DNA of 35,454 bases from Thermoplasmatota archaeon (GCA_030619765.1 JAUXAU010000032.1:1-35454), one strand, 5' to 3'. Shown: positions 9,066-19,676, counted from the first letter of the stretch. Notes: generated by a model from the letters alone, not told the origin. Made by a program: numbers and translations.

Positions 9066-11834
9066 TTATTTACCTCCTGTAAAACCGATACCTTCGTTAT
9101 CTACACTATACCTTGTCACGATGCCACGCTCCAAAAGCACCTTAAGGTATCTCTCAGAGTCGGTTCTCGCTAATGCACAATTTAAAAAAGCTAAAAATCT
9201 TGTTTCAGAGACTCGACCTGTCTTGCCTCCTTGTTGCTGGATGTACCGTTCTATCTTTTCTATGTCTACCTGTTGAATTTCTAAATCTGGTGGATCTTTG
9301 TTATTTTCTTCTTTTTGTGGTGCAGGCGCATCATCTTTCCAGATTTTATAGGGTAGAAACACCCCGTACCTAGATCTTCCCCCAATCTTCCACGACCCCA
9401 CCAATTCTTTCACGGGTATGCCAGTAATCACGTTTATGGCTTTAGCTATATCTGCTACCTTGTCTATCTTACTGTTTTTAGTTTGCTGATACTCATGCGT
9501 TATCGCTGAGGTTATGATATCCCCTCGATACTCTGGTTTGTTCGGTAGTTCTTTATCCTGAGCCCAGATATTGTTTATCCCTCGAATCTGCTCTTCGGAT
9601 TGGCCGCTATCGAAGTATATTCTCGTTATATTCTGCACCTGCCACATCTCAAACCATCTAAGAAAATGCATTACTGGTGGTTCCCTAGCATCTTTTGTAC
9701 TTGTTTCAATGTGATCGATAACATTTTTTACGAAATCTTCATACGATGGTGCCCGCCATTCTAAACCGTATTTGATTGCAGATGATTCCCATATTTTTAA
9801 TCCTTCAAAAATGGCGGACCATGCTACTGCTCTCCGTGGATCAAAAAAGTCCGTGTACAGCCGCCTAATCTCTTTCTCGTGATTGGCTATTCTCTCCAAT
9901 AATATATCAAGCGAATGGTTGACATCCTCCAGTTCAATTTCTGCCAGCCGCCAGCCGATAGGAGTTAGTCTGTTCAGGGTCTCTGATAGTTGTTCCACCC
10001 GATCATCACTCCCTGCTCTCCCATCAATAACTGACGCGTCAAACTCGTCTTTAAATATCCGGACAAGCGTGTTTTCACCCATAACTGGAAATCGGTTGGA
10101 ATTGATACCCAGTACTGCTCTACTGAGGAATTGCGCTGAAGTTTGATCTGCCCTTCCTCTCACGTTGCAGAGATAATTTTCCGGGGTATCTCTCAATATC
10201 GCCTCCAACTTCCTCCAGTTGACATCATCGGCCTCTTCAACAACCTGATATGCACATATCCCGTCATATGCTAAACTCAACCGGAACTCTGAGTCGATAG
10301 AGTTACCGTTTAATGGGAATATACTAAATAGATACATCGAGAATATCTTCTCCACCGTAGACTTTCCGAGGTGTGTTGCCGGTGAAAAATTCCATATGTT
10401 TGGAAACATCTTTCCGTGCTTTCGTAACATAAGGACAAATGGCGAGATTGCTCCAGTGCCCATACTTGGCAGGATTTCATAGTCATGCCAAAAGTTGGTC
10501 GTGTCGAAGTATGCCTTCAAGGATTCCTTTGTTATCTCTTGTTTTATTGAGGGTTCGCATTGTGCTTTTATTCTTCTTTGTGCATCATTGATCGGCATCG
10601 CATCGAGGCATAGTTCCAGTCTATCGCCTTCTTCATATACCCCGGCGGTAGCATGTCCCGTTCTTGTTGGGAGATCTAGGAAAATAGCATTGATGCAGTC
10701 ATCGATTTTGTTTTTATTTAAGACGCCACCACCCTTTTTGATATCCCGTATAATTCCGGGCATGTCTGCGATTCTCTCTTGATCCCCTTGGTATAGGAAA
10801 ACAGTGAACTCGCCGTCAATTACCAGCTTCTCCATCGGTTTAATATGACCATGGAAAACTTTTTGCGGTGCCCATTTCTCGTTTCCGTTTTTATCCACCC
10901 CAATCATTTTATCGAGGAATACGCCTGTATCTGTGTGAACCACAATTGTCGTGTTGTCGGTGTATACCTCTTGGATCACATCCTCTTCTTTGTATTGTCC
11001 CAACCGCTGGGTTTTTTTATGCTTCCCTTTTCTATATTGCTTGGGTTGTTGTTCTTTTTCCTTAATGGGGTCTGTACTGAATATGTTGGTCTCCTGTAGT
11101 TGTAATAGTATGGGAGTGAAAATCTTTATGATCTCATCTTTTTCCGTTTTATCTACTACATCCAGTGAGAGGTAGATTCCCTTGAAGAATTCCTTCCGCT
11201 TGTTCTCGCGTCTGAAAAAATCTAATACCGTCTCGTTTTCCAATCCCTTCTTATCATCTGTAATGATGTAGCATAGCAGTTTTTCCTCGTTCTGTTTGAA
11301 TTTAATCTGGTGTTTTTTTCCGTTATATTCGAACGAGAACAGTGTAAGATCGTCTTTCCTTTTCCTTTCTACATACTCCAATGGGTTGGCGATTTCTTTG
11401 CAGATGTCATCATGATGGCATATGCCAGTTTCTCCCATCTCACCGTGTGGAAACCCTGACCCCTTCTTTTGGATTTTCTTGCAGCTGAAACAGATCATCT
11501 TGCGGAACCAGGACTTAAAAATATTTGATGATGGTCCCCCTAGTTGTTCTGAAACTTTATTGAATAATTTTTTTGCTTTTTCTTCGGGCCATCCCACCTG
11601 TCCAAGAAATGAGACGAATAATGCTTTCCACCTTGCTCTCCCAATCTTCGGGTGGTATGCTGCTAAAATATGCATGATACATGGTGGGAAATATTTTATA
11701 TCTGCCTCATATTTCAGTATGGTTACTTCACGCTCTCCATCATCTTGATAATCGCCCACGTCGATCTGGTCTTCATATTTTTTCAGTATTATCATGAGGT
11801 TTTTTGCTTCGTCAGATCTTTCTACTTCATCCAC
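9066..11834 (-). CDS. Replication protein: N-terminal PriL-CTD-like Fe-S domain plus C-terminal D5/SF3-like AAA+ helicase
   Basis: PPCIMHIL...ICFSCKK...GICHHDDICKEIANP cysteine set; Walker A-like SPATHLGKST, Walker B-like YQVVEEADD, sensor-like AVLGINSNRFP. Confidence 0.7.
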   Translation of the reverse strand: MDEVERSDEAKNLMIILKKYEDQIDVGDYQDDGEREVTILKYEADIKYFPPCIMHILAAYHPKIGRARWKALFVSFLGQVGWPEEKAKKLFNKVSEQLGGPSSNIFKSWFRKMICFSCKKIQKKGSGFPHGEMGETGICHHDDICKEIANPLEYVERKRKDDLTLFSFEYNGKKHQIKFKQNEEKLLCYIITDDKKGLENETVLDFFRRENKRKEFFKGIYLSLDVVDKTEKDEIIKIFTPILLQLQETNIFSTDPIKEKEQQPKQYRKGKHKKTQRLGQYKEEDVIQEVYTDNTTIVVHTDTGVFLDKMIGVDKNGNEKWAPQKVFHGHIKPMEKLVIDGEFTVFLYQGDQERIADMPGIIRDIKKGGGVLNKNKIDDCINAIFLDLPTRTGHATAGVYEEGDRLELCLDAMPINDAQRRIKAQCEPSIKQEITKESLKAYFDTTNFWHDYEILPSMGTGAISPFVLMLRKHGKMFPNIWNFSPATHLGKSTVEKIFSMYLFSIFPLNGNSIDSEFRLSLAYDGICAYQVVEEADDVNWRKLEAILRDTPENYLCNVRGRADQTSAQFLSRAVLGINSNRFPVMGENTLVRIFKDEFDASVIDGRAGSDDRVEQLSETLNRLTPIGWRLAEIELEDVNHSLDILLERIANHEKEIRRLYTDFFDPRRAVAWSAIFEGLKIWESSAIKYGLEWRAPSYEDFVKNVIDHIETSTKDAREPPVMHFLRWFEMWQVQNITRIYFDSGQSEEQIRGINNIWAQDKELPNKPEYRGDIITSAITHEYQQTKNSKIDKVADIAKAINVITGIPVKELVGSWKIGGRSRYGVFLPYKIWKDDAPAPQKEENNKDPPDLEIQQVDIEKIERYIQQQGGKTGRVSETRFLAFLNCALARTDSERYLKVLLERGIVTRYSVDNEGIGFTGGK

Positions 11835-12691
11835 TGTAATCCCCCCTTTTTGATCTCATCCCTCAATGGTATCAACGCATCGGCCAGGTTTATCTTGATA
11901 TTAACAGTATCCAACGGGATAACTGCAAATGGATACCGGCTATGGACACTGAACAATGACTTGAAAAGCCGCTTTTGATTATTGATGGCATCTGCTTTTA
12001 CTTTCTCCTTATGCTCGGGATATTTTTTGAAGAATTCCTCCTCCAGTTCTTTAACATACGCGTTGAAGCACCCCGTCAACATTCGCCATGAGTATTCCCG
12101 TTTTGTATCGGTGCTGAATGTTTTCGCGAAGATCGCGTGGTGGATGAGGATATAGATTCCACCACCACTGAACGCAGCATATACACTGGTGGGACAGGTT
12201 TCCCTAAACTTGTCTGCATAAAACTGCGCCATCGCCTCAACTGCTTTTTTGGTGTTGGGTTGCCATATCTCTCCTTTACCGTCAATGTCCACTCCAAGAG
12301 TATATGCACCGCAATCTTTGAATGTTCCCAGCCGTTTGTTTTCCTCATCTGATGGCCTGGTCTGATATTTTAGTTCCTGCTCAAACAGATTAAGTGTCGT
12401 ATAAAGAGTTCTTCCTCCAGTTTTTATGAGATATTCATAATCCTCCCGATCGGATGGAACCCATAGTCGTACCATACCGTTTTCTTCCTTGTACCAGTTA
12501 AATTTATCCATATTGCCTGCCCTGAACAAGGTCCGATACTGCGACCATGCTATGATAGCTCTACTGACGATCTCATCTTGATAATGGGCAATAATTGCAG
12601 CTCTTGACAGTTTGATATTTGCCAGGTCCCGATCTGACAGTTTTGCCCCTATTATCCTCGGTGGCACTCCCAATCTTTCTTCATTGGTCAT
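11822..12691 (-). CDS. Archaeo-eukaryotic primase (PriS-like) catalytic subunit
   Basis: Motif I TLGVDIDGKG (DxD), motif II FSGGGIYILIH; 3' end overlaps the primase-helicase gene. Confidence 0.7.
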   Translation of the reverse strand: MTNEERLGVPPRIIGAKLSDRDLANIKLSRAAIIAHYQDEIVSRAIIAWSQYRTLFRAGNMDKFNWYKEENGMVRLWVPSDREDYEYLIKTGGRTLYTTLNLFEQELKYQTRPSDEENKRLGTFKDCGAYTLGVDIDGKGEIWQPNTKKAVEAMAQFYADKFRETCPTSVYAAFSGGGIYILIHHAIFAKTFSTDTKREYSWRMLTGCFNAYVKELEEEFFKKYPEHKEKVKADAINNQKRLFKSLFSVHSRYPFAVIPLDTVNIKINLADALIPLRDEIKKGGLQWMK

Positions 12692-12840
12692 GGTGCCCTC
12701 CTAAACTGCAGAAAATCCCAACAAAAAGGGGATGAATAAAATAAATATTCGAAAATTTTATATAAGGGATATGCATTGTATTACAAATAATGCTGTAGTT
12801 GGTTTGTGGTTGGAGCTTGCAGGCCCCAACCATACTCATT

Positions 12841-13050
12841 TTATCCATCCTTTCCTATTTCCTCCTTCTTAATCCACAGCTGATTAGCACTTATAGTCGA
12901 ATAAACGATTGTAACTCCACTATATGCTTCCAAAAGTCTTGCAATCTCTTTCAAAATGTCAAAATCCCCTCGGAGAACTACGCCAAGGTTTACATCCATA
13001 CAAATTGAATTCTCAGAATTTGAATTTGTAGAAACCTCTTTCTGTTGCAT
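12841..13050 (-). CDS. Small hypothetical protein, 69 aa
   Basis: ORF track. Confidence 0.4.
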   Translation of the reverse strand: MQQKEVSTNSNSENSICMDVNLGVVLRGDFDILKEIARLLEAYSGVTIVYSTISANQLWIKKEEIGKDG

Positions 13051-13119
13051 TTATTTATCAAACTCCTCGGTTTTTTTATTTATTAGACACCTAGTACTGA
13101 AGGGCTAACGTCTCCAGCA

Positions 13120-13170
13120 TTATAAGGTTTATACGACAAAAAAGGCAAATTTGTCGTAAAAAGTTTATAT
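13120..13170. promoter_or_regulatory. Operator-like inverted repeat TACGACAAA-N9-TTTGTCGTA (arms 13132-13140 / 13150-13158) with TATA-like elements
   Basis: Perfect 9-bp arms; near-identical element at 14323-14349. Confidence 0.6.
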
Positions 13171-13431
13171 AGGATGATATCAGAAATCCGGTGGTGGGGG
13201 TATGTCAATAAGGAGACATCAGCACTATTTTACCATTAAAACAGGTGTTTTTCTTCATAGTTGTTATGATCGGTTTATGCTGCTTTCAAATTAGTTTGCA
13301 TTACCAGTTTCTTCATTCTATCGGAGGATGGCCGCGTTTTATAACAATGCTGCCCATTTTCATCCTATTTTATGGCAATGGTAAAATATATATAGGAGTT
13401 GCCATATTTATAAGCACAAAGAGTTTGGCGC

Positions 13432-13995
13432 ATGACTAAAAAGCAAGTTTCTATTAAAAGACGGTCTGTCTCCGTATATCTGCCTACAAACAAGATGGTT
13501 GATAAATGGAAACGGTTGGCTGAAAAGGCAGGTCTTTCTCGGTCTCAGTATGTCCAAAATATTGTAGAGAAATATATTAAAACCGAGGAAGCACATCGTA
13601 TTCTATCTCCTTTATATAAAGAATTAGATGACATAGAAAGAGAGCAAAAACAATTAAAAAAGGATGCTTTATCGCAGCAAGAACAGATCAAGATACTTGG
13701 TTCTTTGACTGATGAAGTGGAAAGAGAGCAAAAACAAATAGACAACGATATTTTAGATGTATCAAAACAGGTCATTATGCTTGGTTCTTCGAATGAGGGG
13801 ATAGATATCCTATCTGATATCATTGACTTTTTGAAAGAACGAGATGTTGTTGAGGAGCAGGAATTGTTAGATATTTTTTGTGTTGATCATGGTAATACTG
13901 GATCTGAATCTGTGAAAGTTGTGAATCAACTTCTGGAAGATATGGTCAATTTCAATCTTATCAAAAGAAGTAATGGAGAAATCATCTGGGTATAA
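13432..13995 (+). CDS. RHH-type DNA-binding protein with coiled coil and C-terminal wHTH-like domain
   Basis: N-terminal SVSVYLPTNKMVDKWKRLAEKAGLSRSQYVQNIV; strong similarity to ORF 26044-26586; TATA box AAATATATATAGG about 40 nt upstream. Confidence 0.75.
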   Translation: MTKKQVSIKRRSVSVYLPTNKMVDKWKRLAEKAGLSRSQYVQNIVEKYIKTEEAHRILSPLYKELDDIEREQKQLKKDALSQQEQIKILGSLTDEVEREQKQIDNDILDVSKQVIMLGSSNEGIDILSDIIDFLKERDVVEEQELLDIFCVDHGNTGSESVKVVNQLLEDMVNFNLIKRSNGEIIWV

Positions 13996-14309
13996 TAGGG
14001 ACTATATTATGGTTGGTTATGGTTAGATATTGAAACGCCGAAGTACTAATTTAGCGTCAACGTAGTGTGCCTTCTATTTAATCCACTATGTTTTTTCTTA
14101 TTTTTATCTCTAATTTTGCGATCTCTTCAGCTAAACGAAAAAGTAACTCCGGGTCATCAATATCCAACTCCGGGCAATACTCGTCACGGAATTTTATATA
14201 TGTTTCACTATGTGCCATTTATAATTCCTCTTATTTTCTCCAAATCCTTTTGTTGTTCTTCACCATTAAATTATTCCTGCTTTATCTTAAAACTTTAAAT
14301 ATTTATTAC

Positions 14310-14356
14310 CTTATAATGTTTTTACGACAAAAATGGCAAATTTGTCGTGAAAGGTT
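14310..14356. promoter_or_regulatory. Second operator-like inverted repeat TACGACAAA-N9-TTTGTCGTG
   Basis: Arms 14323-14331 / 14341-14349; about 48 bp shared with 13120-13170. Confidence 0.6.
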
Positions 14357-14364
14357 TAAGTACT

Positions 14365-15153
14365 ATGACTATCAAAAATCCAGCAAGGAAGGGTTTGTCC
14401 TCGAAGGTGTATTGGATGTGTTATCCAAAGCCTACTACTATATCTGAAGTTGCTAGAAGGCTCTCCATCCCTAAAAAGACGCCTAAAAAGGGGATGGCTA
14501 AAAAAAAAAATCGGATAGAGACGAGCCATTTTTATGATGCAAGGGATCGCCTGCTTGATAAGGGGTATCTCGTTGAATTACCTAATGGACTTCTGTCTAC
14601 TCCCAAAGCTTTGGTTGAGGGCATTGAACAAGCACTACAGGAGAAAAAAGAGATATTAACGAAGGATGACAGGGATGTGTTACTTTGGGCTCTGGATTCT
14701 TGGGATTTCAGAAAAATGGTGGACATCGAGTCTATGGACCATGAAATAGCAGAGGACAGTATGTTTGACGGTGTGGAGACTCTTATGATGTATTTTTGTT
14801 CCTCAGTGTTTTGCTTCTATGTTGCAAGAAGTCAGGCGTCTTCCATTGGTAAGAAGTGGAAACTGCGTAGGTTTTCTAAAGGCAGTGGTAAGGTCTTTGA
14901 AAAATTTTTAAAAAATCTACGTGAGAAGTATAAGCCCCCAACGGATCAGCTTGGGCTTGCTGAGGTTGATAATGCATTGTGGGATATTGTCCTTAATTTT
15001 GATTTTTCAACACCGTTATTTGATGCTATTCCAATGGATTTGTTGAGGAAGTTGTCGTTGTTGGTACCAGAGCCACTATTGGCGGCTTCCTCCATTCTGA
15101 TAAAGGATATTTTTGACAAGATGAGGGATAATTTCTGGGTGAGGAAGAAATAG
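14365..15153 (+). CDS. wHTH-domain hypothetical protein (ORF track starts at GTG 14347; ATG 14365 preferred)
   Basis: TTISEVARRLSIPKKT...DARDRLLDKGYLVELPNGLLS; start moved because GTG 14347 lies within the operator repeat. Confidence 0.6.
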   Translation: MTIKNPARKGLSSKVYWMCYPKPTTISEVARRLSIPKKTPKKGMAKKKNRIETSHFYDARDRLLDKGYLVELPNGLLSTPKALVEGIEQALQEKKEILTKDDRDVLLWALDSWDFRKMVDIESMDHEIAEDSMFDGVETLMMYFCSSVFCFYVARSQASSIGKKWKLRRFSKGSGKVFEKFLKNLREKYKPPTDQLGLAEVDNALWDIVLNFDFSTPLFDAIPMDLLRKLSLLVPEPLLAASSILIKDIFDKMRDNFWVRKK

Positions 15154-15212
15154 TAGTCTGTATGAGTAGACAAGTTGCTAAAGGGAGAGAATACAAGGCT
15201 TCGCTAAATCTA

Positions 15213-16532
15213 TTATGCTGGTTGAAATGGTTCCAGGACTCTTTGATTTTGATGCTTTTTCTTAACCATGTCCCACTGTTTTGACATTTCCTTATCTGCT
15301 TTCTCTCCTAGTTCTGGGTTGTTAGACAGAAGCTTACCAACATTCTTTTTAACTATTGACATTTGCATTTCTCGTATTTCATCTCTTCCCAATAACTGAT
15401 TCTGTTTGGTTCTAATGTCGAATAGCTGTTGATCACGTAATGAGATTTCTAATCTTAGCGCTTTATTCTCTTCCGATAACTGATTCATTTTTTTTTCAAA
15501 TTCGTTTTTCAAATTTTCCATGCCGTTTTGAATTATATCTTCAGCTTCTTTATTCCGTATCTCAAGTTCTTCGCGGCTGGGTGCTGTTGGCCCATCTTCA
15601 CAGATCTTCCTGCGTAAATCTTCCTTGGTTGTTAGGTCATATTGTTCCCTTCTGCTTGGCACCTGTTTTACTGTCCAGCCGAAAAAATCTGCTATCATCG
15701 TGTCAGTGAACTTTGGCTTCGAGAACATTATAGTAGCGCGTGTCGCTCTGAAGTTTTTTGGTTTAATGGTTGATTTTACTCCTGTTGTGCGCTTGATTAC
15801 TCTTTCGAGATGCACCCTAACGCATTGGGGTGTCATCGGGGTCCCCTTTCTCGTTATCCATAAGGCGTGTTTTGGATTATCTCTGAATGGGTGTTCTTCC
15901 AACCATTTCATCAGGTGTGCTGGAGGATTTTTTTCTAAAGTGATTATCCTCGGTATTGTCTTGGATCGGTAAACCGTTACTTCATACCCCTGTACACCGT
16001 CCTTATCAAACCTATTGACGCCTCCAATCTTCATGCTGCACAACTCGTCGTTTCTGCCACCTGAGTAATAAAACGTTTCCCATAATGCCTTATCCTGTGT
16101 ATCCCTAGAGGCTCGTATAATCTCAGCATATTCTTCCGGTGTGATGAACGCTTTTTCTTTCCATCCTGGTTCCTTATCCTGTGCCTTTTGGGCTTTGGTT
16201 TGGTATTCATACCACTCCATAATCTCTGGTTGTTGTTTTTTTTTCAACTTCAGGAGCCATTTGTAGAAAACCTTAATATGATTCGCGTCGATATCGCAGG
16301 AGATTTTTTTCTCATTTTTGCATGCCTCTTTGAAAAATTTCTCTAGATCTTCTTCTGTTGCCTTTCTAAAGTTTTTTTTCCCGAGAAACCGTGCGAGCTT
16401 TACCAGAGTACCTCGGTCACTTCTGATAGTCTTTTTGGCTCTTTGTCTGCCTCTCCGGAATTCCGTAAACTCCTCAATAAGCTTTCTGTTTTTCTCACTT
16501 GCACCCCTCCAATCTATTTCAGGACGACTCAT
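15213..16532 (-). CDS. Tyrosine recombinase/integrase with C-terminal coiled coil
   Basis: SGGRNDELCSMKIGGV, RSKT, KNFRATRATIM (HxxR position reads NFR), FGW, candidate tyrosine REQYDL. Confidence 0.75.
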   Translation of the reverse strand: MSRPEIDWRGASEKNRKLIEEFTEFRRGRQRAKKTIRSDRGTLVKLARFLGKKNFRKATEEDLEKFFKEACKNEKKISCDIDANHIKVFYKWLLKLKKKQQPEIMEWYEYQTKAQKAQDKEPGWKEKAFITPEEYAEIIRASRDTQDKALWETFYYSGGRNDELCSMKIGGVNRFDKDGVQGYEVTVYRSKTIPRIITLEKNPPAHLMKWLEEHPFRDNPKHALWITRKGTPMTPQCVRVHLERVIKRTTGVKSTIKPKNFRATRATIMFSKPKFTDTMIADFFGWTVKQVPSRREQYDLTTKEDLRRKICEDGPTAPSREELEIRNKEAEDIIQNGMENLKNEFEKKMNQLSEENKALRLEISLRDQQLFDIRTKQNQLLGRDEIREMQMSIVKKNVGKLLSNNPELGEKADKEMSKQWDMVKKKHQNQRVLEPFQPA

Positions 16533-16783
16533 CTCAGCACCACCAAATCTATAACTTTTGTGTGTTTATAAACATACTCTTTTTGGTTTCTTTCAACTCC
16601 AAAGCATTCGAAAAACGTATGTTTAGTATTATTTATGTTTTTTGTGATGTCGCCATAATCGCCCCTCTCAAGCTTTTTCCCGATCAGATCCGCTAGATTT
16701 CCTTTTTGTGCCATCATTTTAGGTTTTCCATCTATGATGTCGGTTGGCATTCCTGCATTTTCGTAGTTTTGTTCTGACTCCAT
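16529..16783 (-). CDS. Small hypothetical protein overlapping the recombinase start
   Basis: ORF track. Confidence 0.4.
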   Translation of the reverse strand: MESEQNYENAGMPTDIIDGKPKMMAQKGNLADLIGKKLERGDYGDITKNINNTKHTFFECFGVERNQKEYVYKHTKVIDLVVLR

Positions 16784-17035
16784 TTTTTCACGTCCATTAA
16801 TTTTTTTTATTTATAATATAGTATCTATTTTATAACCTTATATATATTTCTATTATTATACCTTGGGGTAGTATCGTCACATACGACATAGCACAAAAAA
16901 GACATGTATACTAAACACCTACAATATTATCCAAAAACCCCTTTTTCAACCAAAACCTTACTTACCGACTGACAAACACTATTTACAGTTTCAACTCTTC
17001 CATTGTTTTTTCTTCTTTGATGTTAAGGATGCTCT

Positions 17036-17791
17036 TTATCGTACCGTTACATCTGAACCTGCTAAGCGAATATACCTGCTAGGCATCTGTGAATTTTTAC
17101 TCCATCCAAAACGATCACACAGCATAAACTCGTTGAGTCCCTTGCTTGCACACATAGCGGCACTATTACGCCTGAGATAATGCGGGGTAATATTCTTCTT
17201 GACACCGCTATCTTCAGCAATTCGCCTTATTATGTGAGATATTAGCGTCCTAGAAATTGGCGTATGTGCTGGATCTTTCACTTGAGTTGATTTTGAATAG
17301 ATAAAATACGCTTCGGGATCGTCTTTGTACTTGTGATGATTTAAATATTCCTTGATATATTGTGTAGAACTGGGGATAAGAAAGAGATGTACTTTCCTAT
17401 GCCTAATCATGCCTTCCGACAATATGAAGTAAGCACCGAGTTTGTCAAAACCAATGTTCCGTATTTTCATCTTTGCCAGTTCTAACATTCTTATCCCTCC
17501 GTCCAGTAGACTGCAAATGATGACCTGTTCTCTGGTGTCCTTACAAGCGTCAAGTAGTTTTTTAATATCTTCATCCGTAAGCATTTCCTCTATCGGCAAC
17601 CCGATGTCCTTGGTTATGGATCCTGTAGCCTCAATATTTTCTTCCTTGTTTTCTTCTATCATAAAGAATGTGATATAACAGGGAGCAATTAAACCTTTCT
17701 CCCTAAACGTTTTCAATAATGTTGAATGTGGTGCCCCAGTTTTAAGAGAAAAATAACACAAATTTGAGTATAGACTTACAGTTAATTGCAA
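17036..17791 (-). CDS. Tyrosine recombinase, short (251 aa), catalytic-domain dominated
   Basis: LLDGGIRMLELAKMKI, ITPHYLRRNSAA, FGWSK, SRYIRL. Confidence 0.75.
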   Translation of the reverse strand: MQLTVSLYSNLCYFSLKTGAPHSTLLKTFREKGLIAPCYITFFMIEENKEENIEATGSITKDIGLPIEEMLTDEDIKKLLDACKDTREQVIICSLLDGGIRMLELAKMKIRNIGFDKLGAYFILSEGMIRHRKVHLFLIPSSTQYIKEYLNHHKYKDDPEAYFIYSKSTQVKDPAHTPISRTLISHIIRRIAEDSGVKKNITPHYLRRNSAAMCASKGLNEFMLCDRFGWSKNSQMPSRYIRLAGSDVTVR

Positions 17792-18105
17792 GGTGGACTA
17801 AAACGAAGTTTTATGCTTCTTGATTTATTATGTCTATTTCAGATCGATGGTATAGATGGGGGCATACCATAAAACTAATCTTTTCAGTTTGCATCAGCGA
17901 TCCTCTTTGAAATCGGTTTTTTTTTAATTTCCTTAATTTTCTATTTTAGGACGATTTAAAAACGGTTTTTCCATCGTGCTTACTAAGGCACCTATGTTCT
18001 ATTGTTGGCGCTGAAATTATTGTTTCCTGCCCCAGATCATAGCAATCAGCAAAAAATTAAATGGATTTATCAGGATTTTTTCATAATTCTGCTGGAATCT
18101 TTACG

Positions 18106-18525
18106 CTATGGAATTTTACGTTCTGAATACAGGCGTAGCCATTTATCTGCTAATCTATCAGCTTCATTTTCTAGCTTTGAAATAAATTTTTTACTCTTCC
18201 CAAATCCTGCCTCGTGGCCTAAGTAACAATGTGCTAGTTCGTGAAGTATTGTCCTAATTATTTTTTTCTTACCATAGTCCCAGACATGATAATTAATGTG
18301 AATTAATCTTTTGCAATCTTTAAAATCTTCATGCGAAATACATAGTGCATTTGCTCTCCTGAAATACATTTCTGCACTGAACATAACAGGATTCTCGACA
18401 AAATATTCTTTTACTTCTTCAGGTAATATGTTAAGGGCTTCTAGGATGATTGATGTCTCTTTTGGGAATTCTTCAGTGGGAAAACGAAGAACAACAGTAA
18501 GAGTAGTTGATTTTTTTTCATTCAT
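18106..18525 (-). CDS. HExxH zincin-like metalloprotease domain protein (ImmA/IrrE- or SprT-like)
   Basis: IIRTILHELAHCYLGHEAGFG...ENEADRLADKWL. Confidence 0.6.
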   Translation of the reverse strand: MNEKKSTTLTVVLRFPTEEFPKETSIILEALNILPEEVKEYFVENPVMFSAEMYFRRANALCISHEDFKDCKRLIHINYHVWDYGKKKIIRTILHELAHCYLGHEAGFGKSKKFISKLENEADRLADKWLRLYSERKIP

Positions 18526-18674
18526 TTATCTCACCATCTATCATAATAAACAGTTAGACAGGGCATCAGATGATCATAGATATCTGATTTATCTTTGAAA
18601 AAGATATTGGACACAATTTATCCCAATGTATTGGAGTTTTCTGTATAGCGTTCATTATCTTTTTTCTATTTTCT

Positions 18675-18917
18675 TCATACAATTTTTTTATCAGTTTTAT
18701 CTTCCTTTATCGTAATCATTATCATTGCGATTTCTTTCTTATGGGCTGTCGAGTGTCTTTTAAACTTCAATTTTGCATTTACCGGTATTCCCGCCAATTT
18801 TAAAGCATTCTCCAATGTCCCGGCATCGATATGGAGCCATATGCCACCCGTAGGCGTGCCATTAGCCTTGTGAACTCTACGTCTTGCTTTTATCCATTCT
18901 TTTGCTTCTATGGCCAT
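18675..18917 (-). CDS. Small hypothetical protein, 80 aa
   Basis: ORF track. Confidence 0.45.
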   Translation of the reverse strand: MAIEAKEWIKARRRVHKANGTPTGGIWLHIDAGTLENALKLAGIPVNAKLKFKRHSTAHKKEIAMIMITIKEDKTDKKIV

Positions 18918-19233
18918 ATTATCGCCTAATGTTGCAACATCAACCTTTACTGCTTCTTTTTTCCATCTTCGCCATCTTATATCATGATAATTCTCGTCGG
19001 TATGCTATATAAGAATATTGTGTAAAAATGTCAAAATGTAAAAATATCTAAAATATAAAAAGAAATAAAATAGATGAGTAATACGTGCAGGCATAAATTG
19101 CAATAGTAAACCCAAGCGCATCCCTAATCGCCAAGTTAATAAAACCCTTTTGAAAACAATTTTGTTGGTAGGAGCAACAAGCAAAGTATTTTTTAGTATA
19201 CAAAAAGATATAGGACAATAGGTGAAGTAAAAC

Positions 19234-19533
19234 ATGAACATAGACCCCGATGATGCTACATCAAAAGAAACTGATCGATATTTGACTGATTGTTTTGGGG
19301 AGTATAAGCCAACTAAAGAAGTTAGAGGAAGAATGGATTATCTTGTTGGATATTTGAATGCTACTTTTGGGAGTTGTAATATTGAAAGTAATATATCTGA
19401 AAAAGACAAAAGGTATATCAAAAAGAAAATTGGACTATTACTCCGTGATCTGATTTACTCGGGAAGTTTACAATGGTCCGAAGATATCATCCCAAATGTT
19501 AAAAATGCAGACATGCAAATACAATACCAATAG
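19234..19533 (+). CDS. Hypothetical protein, 99 aa
   Basis: ORF track; RBS-like AGGTGAAG upstream. Confidence 0.5.
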   Translation: MNIDPDDATSKETDRYLTDCFGEYKPTKEVRGRMDYLVGYLNATFGSCNIESNISEKDKRYIKKKIGLLLRDLIYSGSLQWSEDIIPNVKNADMQIQYQ

Positions 19534-19552
19534 AACCAGTTAATCTGTAATT

Positions 19553-19640
19553 TTAACCTTTTTCTTTTGAATTCTGGTATTTATTTAGCAACTCCTTGGC
19601 AGTTTCTATGCCTCCTTGGGTCAATTGCACTCGCTTTTTA
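19553..19640 (-). pseudogene. C-terminal remnant of a wHTH-like protein (FKKRVQLTQGGIETAKELLNKYQNSKEKG)
   Basis: Own translation; stop in frame immediately upstream of the homologous part. Confidence 0.3.
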
Positions 19641-19676
19641 AAGTGGGGTCATTGAATCGAAACATCATTTATCCTT

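Noticed and set aside
8692-9066. 124-aa minus-strand ORF across the iteron region
   Set aside because: Low-complexity, AT-rich, no motif; the heptamer symmetry explains the sequence better. Its first 25 codons could still be a short real gene, unresolved.
12799-12840. Hairpin TGGTTGGagc...ggcCCCAACCA considered as tRNA fragment or terminator
   Set aside because: No tRNA arms beyond one stem and no adjacent T-run in the direction of transcription.
13202-13294. 30-codon plus-strand ORF after a strong purine-rich RBS-like stretch (ggtggtgggggtatg)
   Set aside because: No recognisable content; could be a leader peptide but not supportable from sequence alone.
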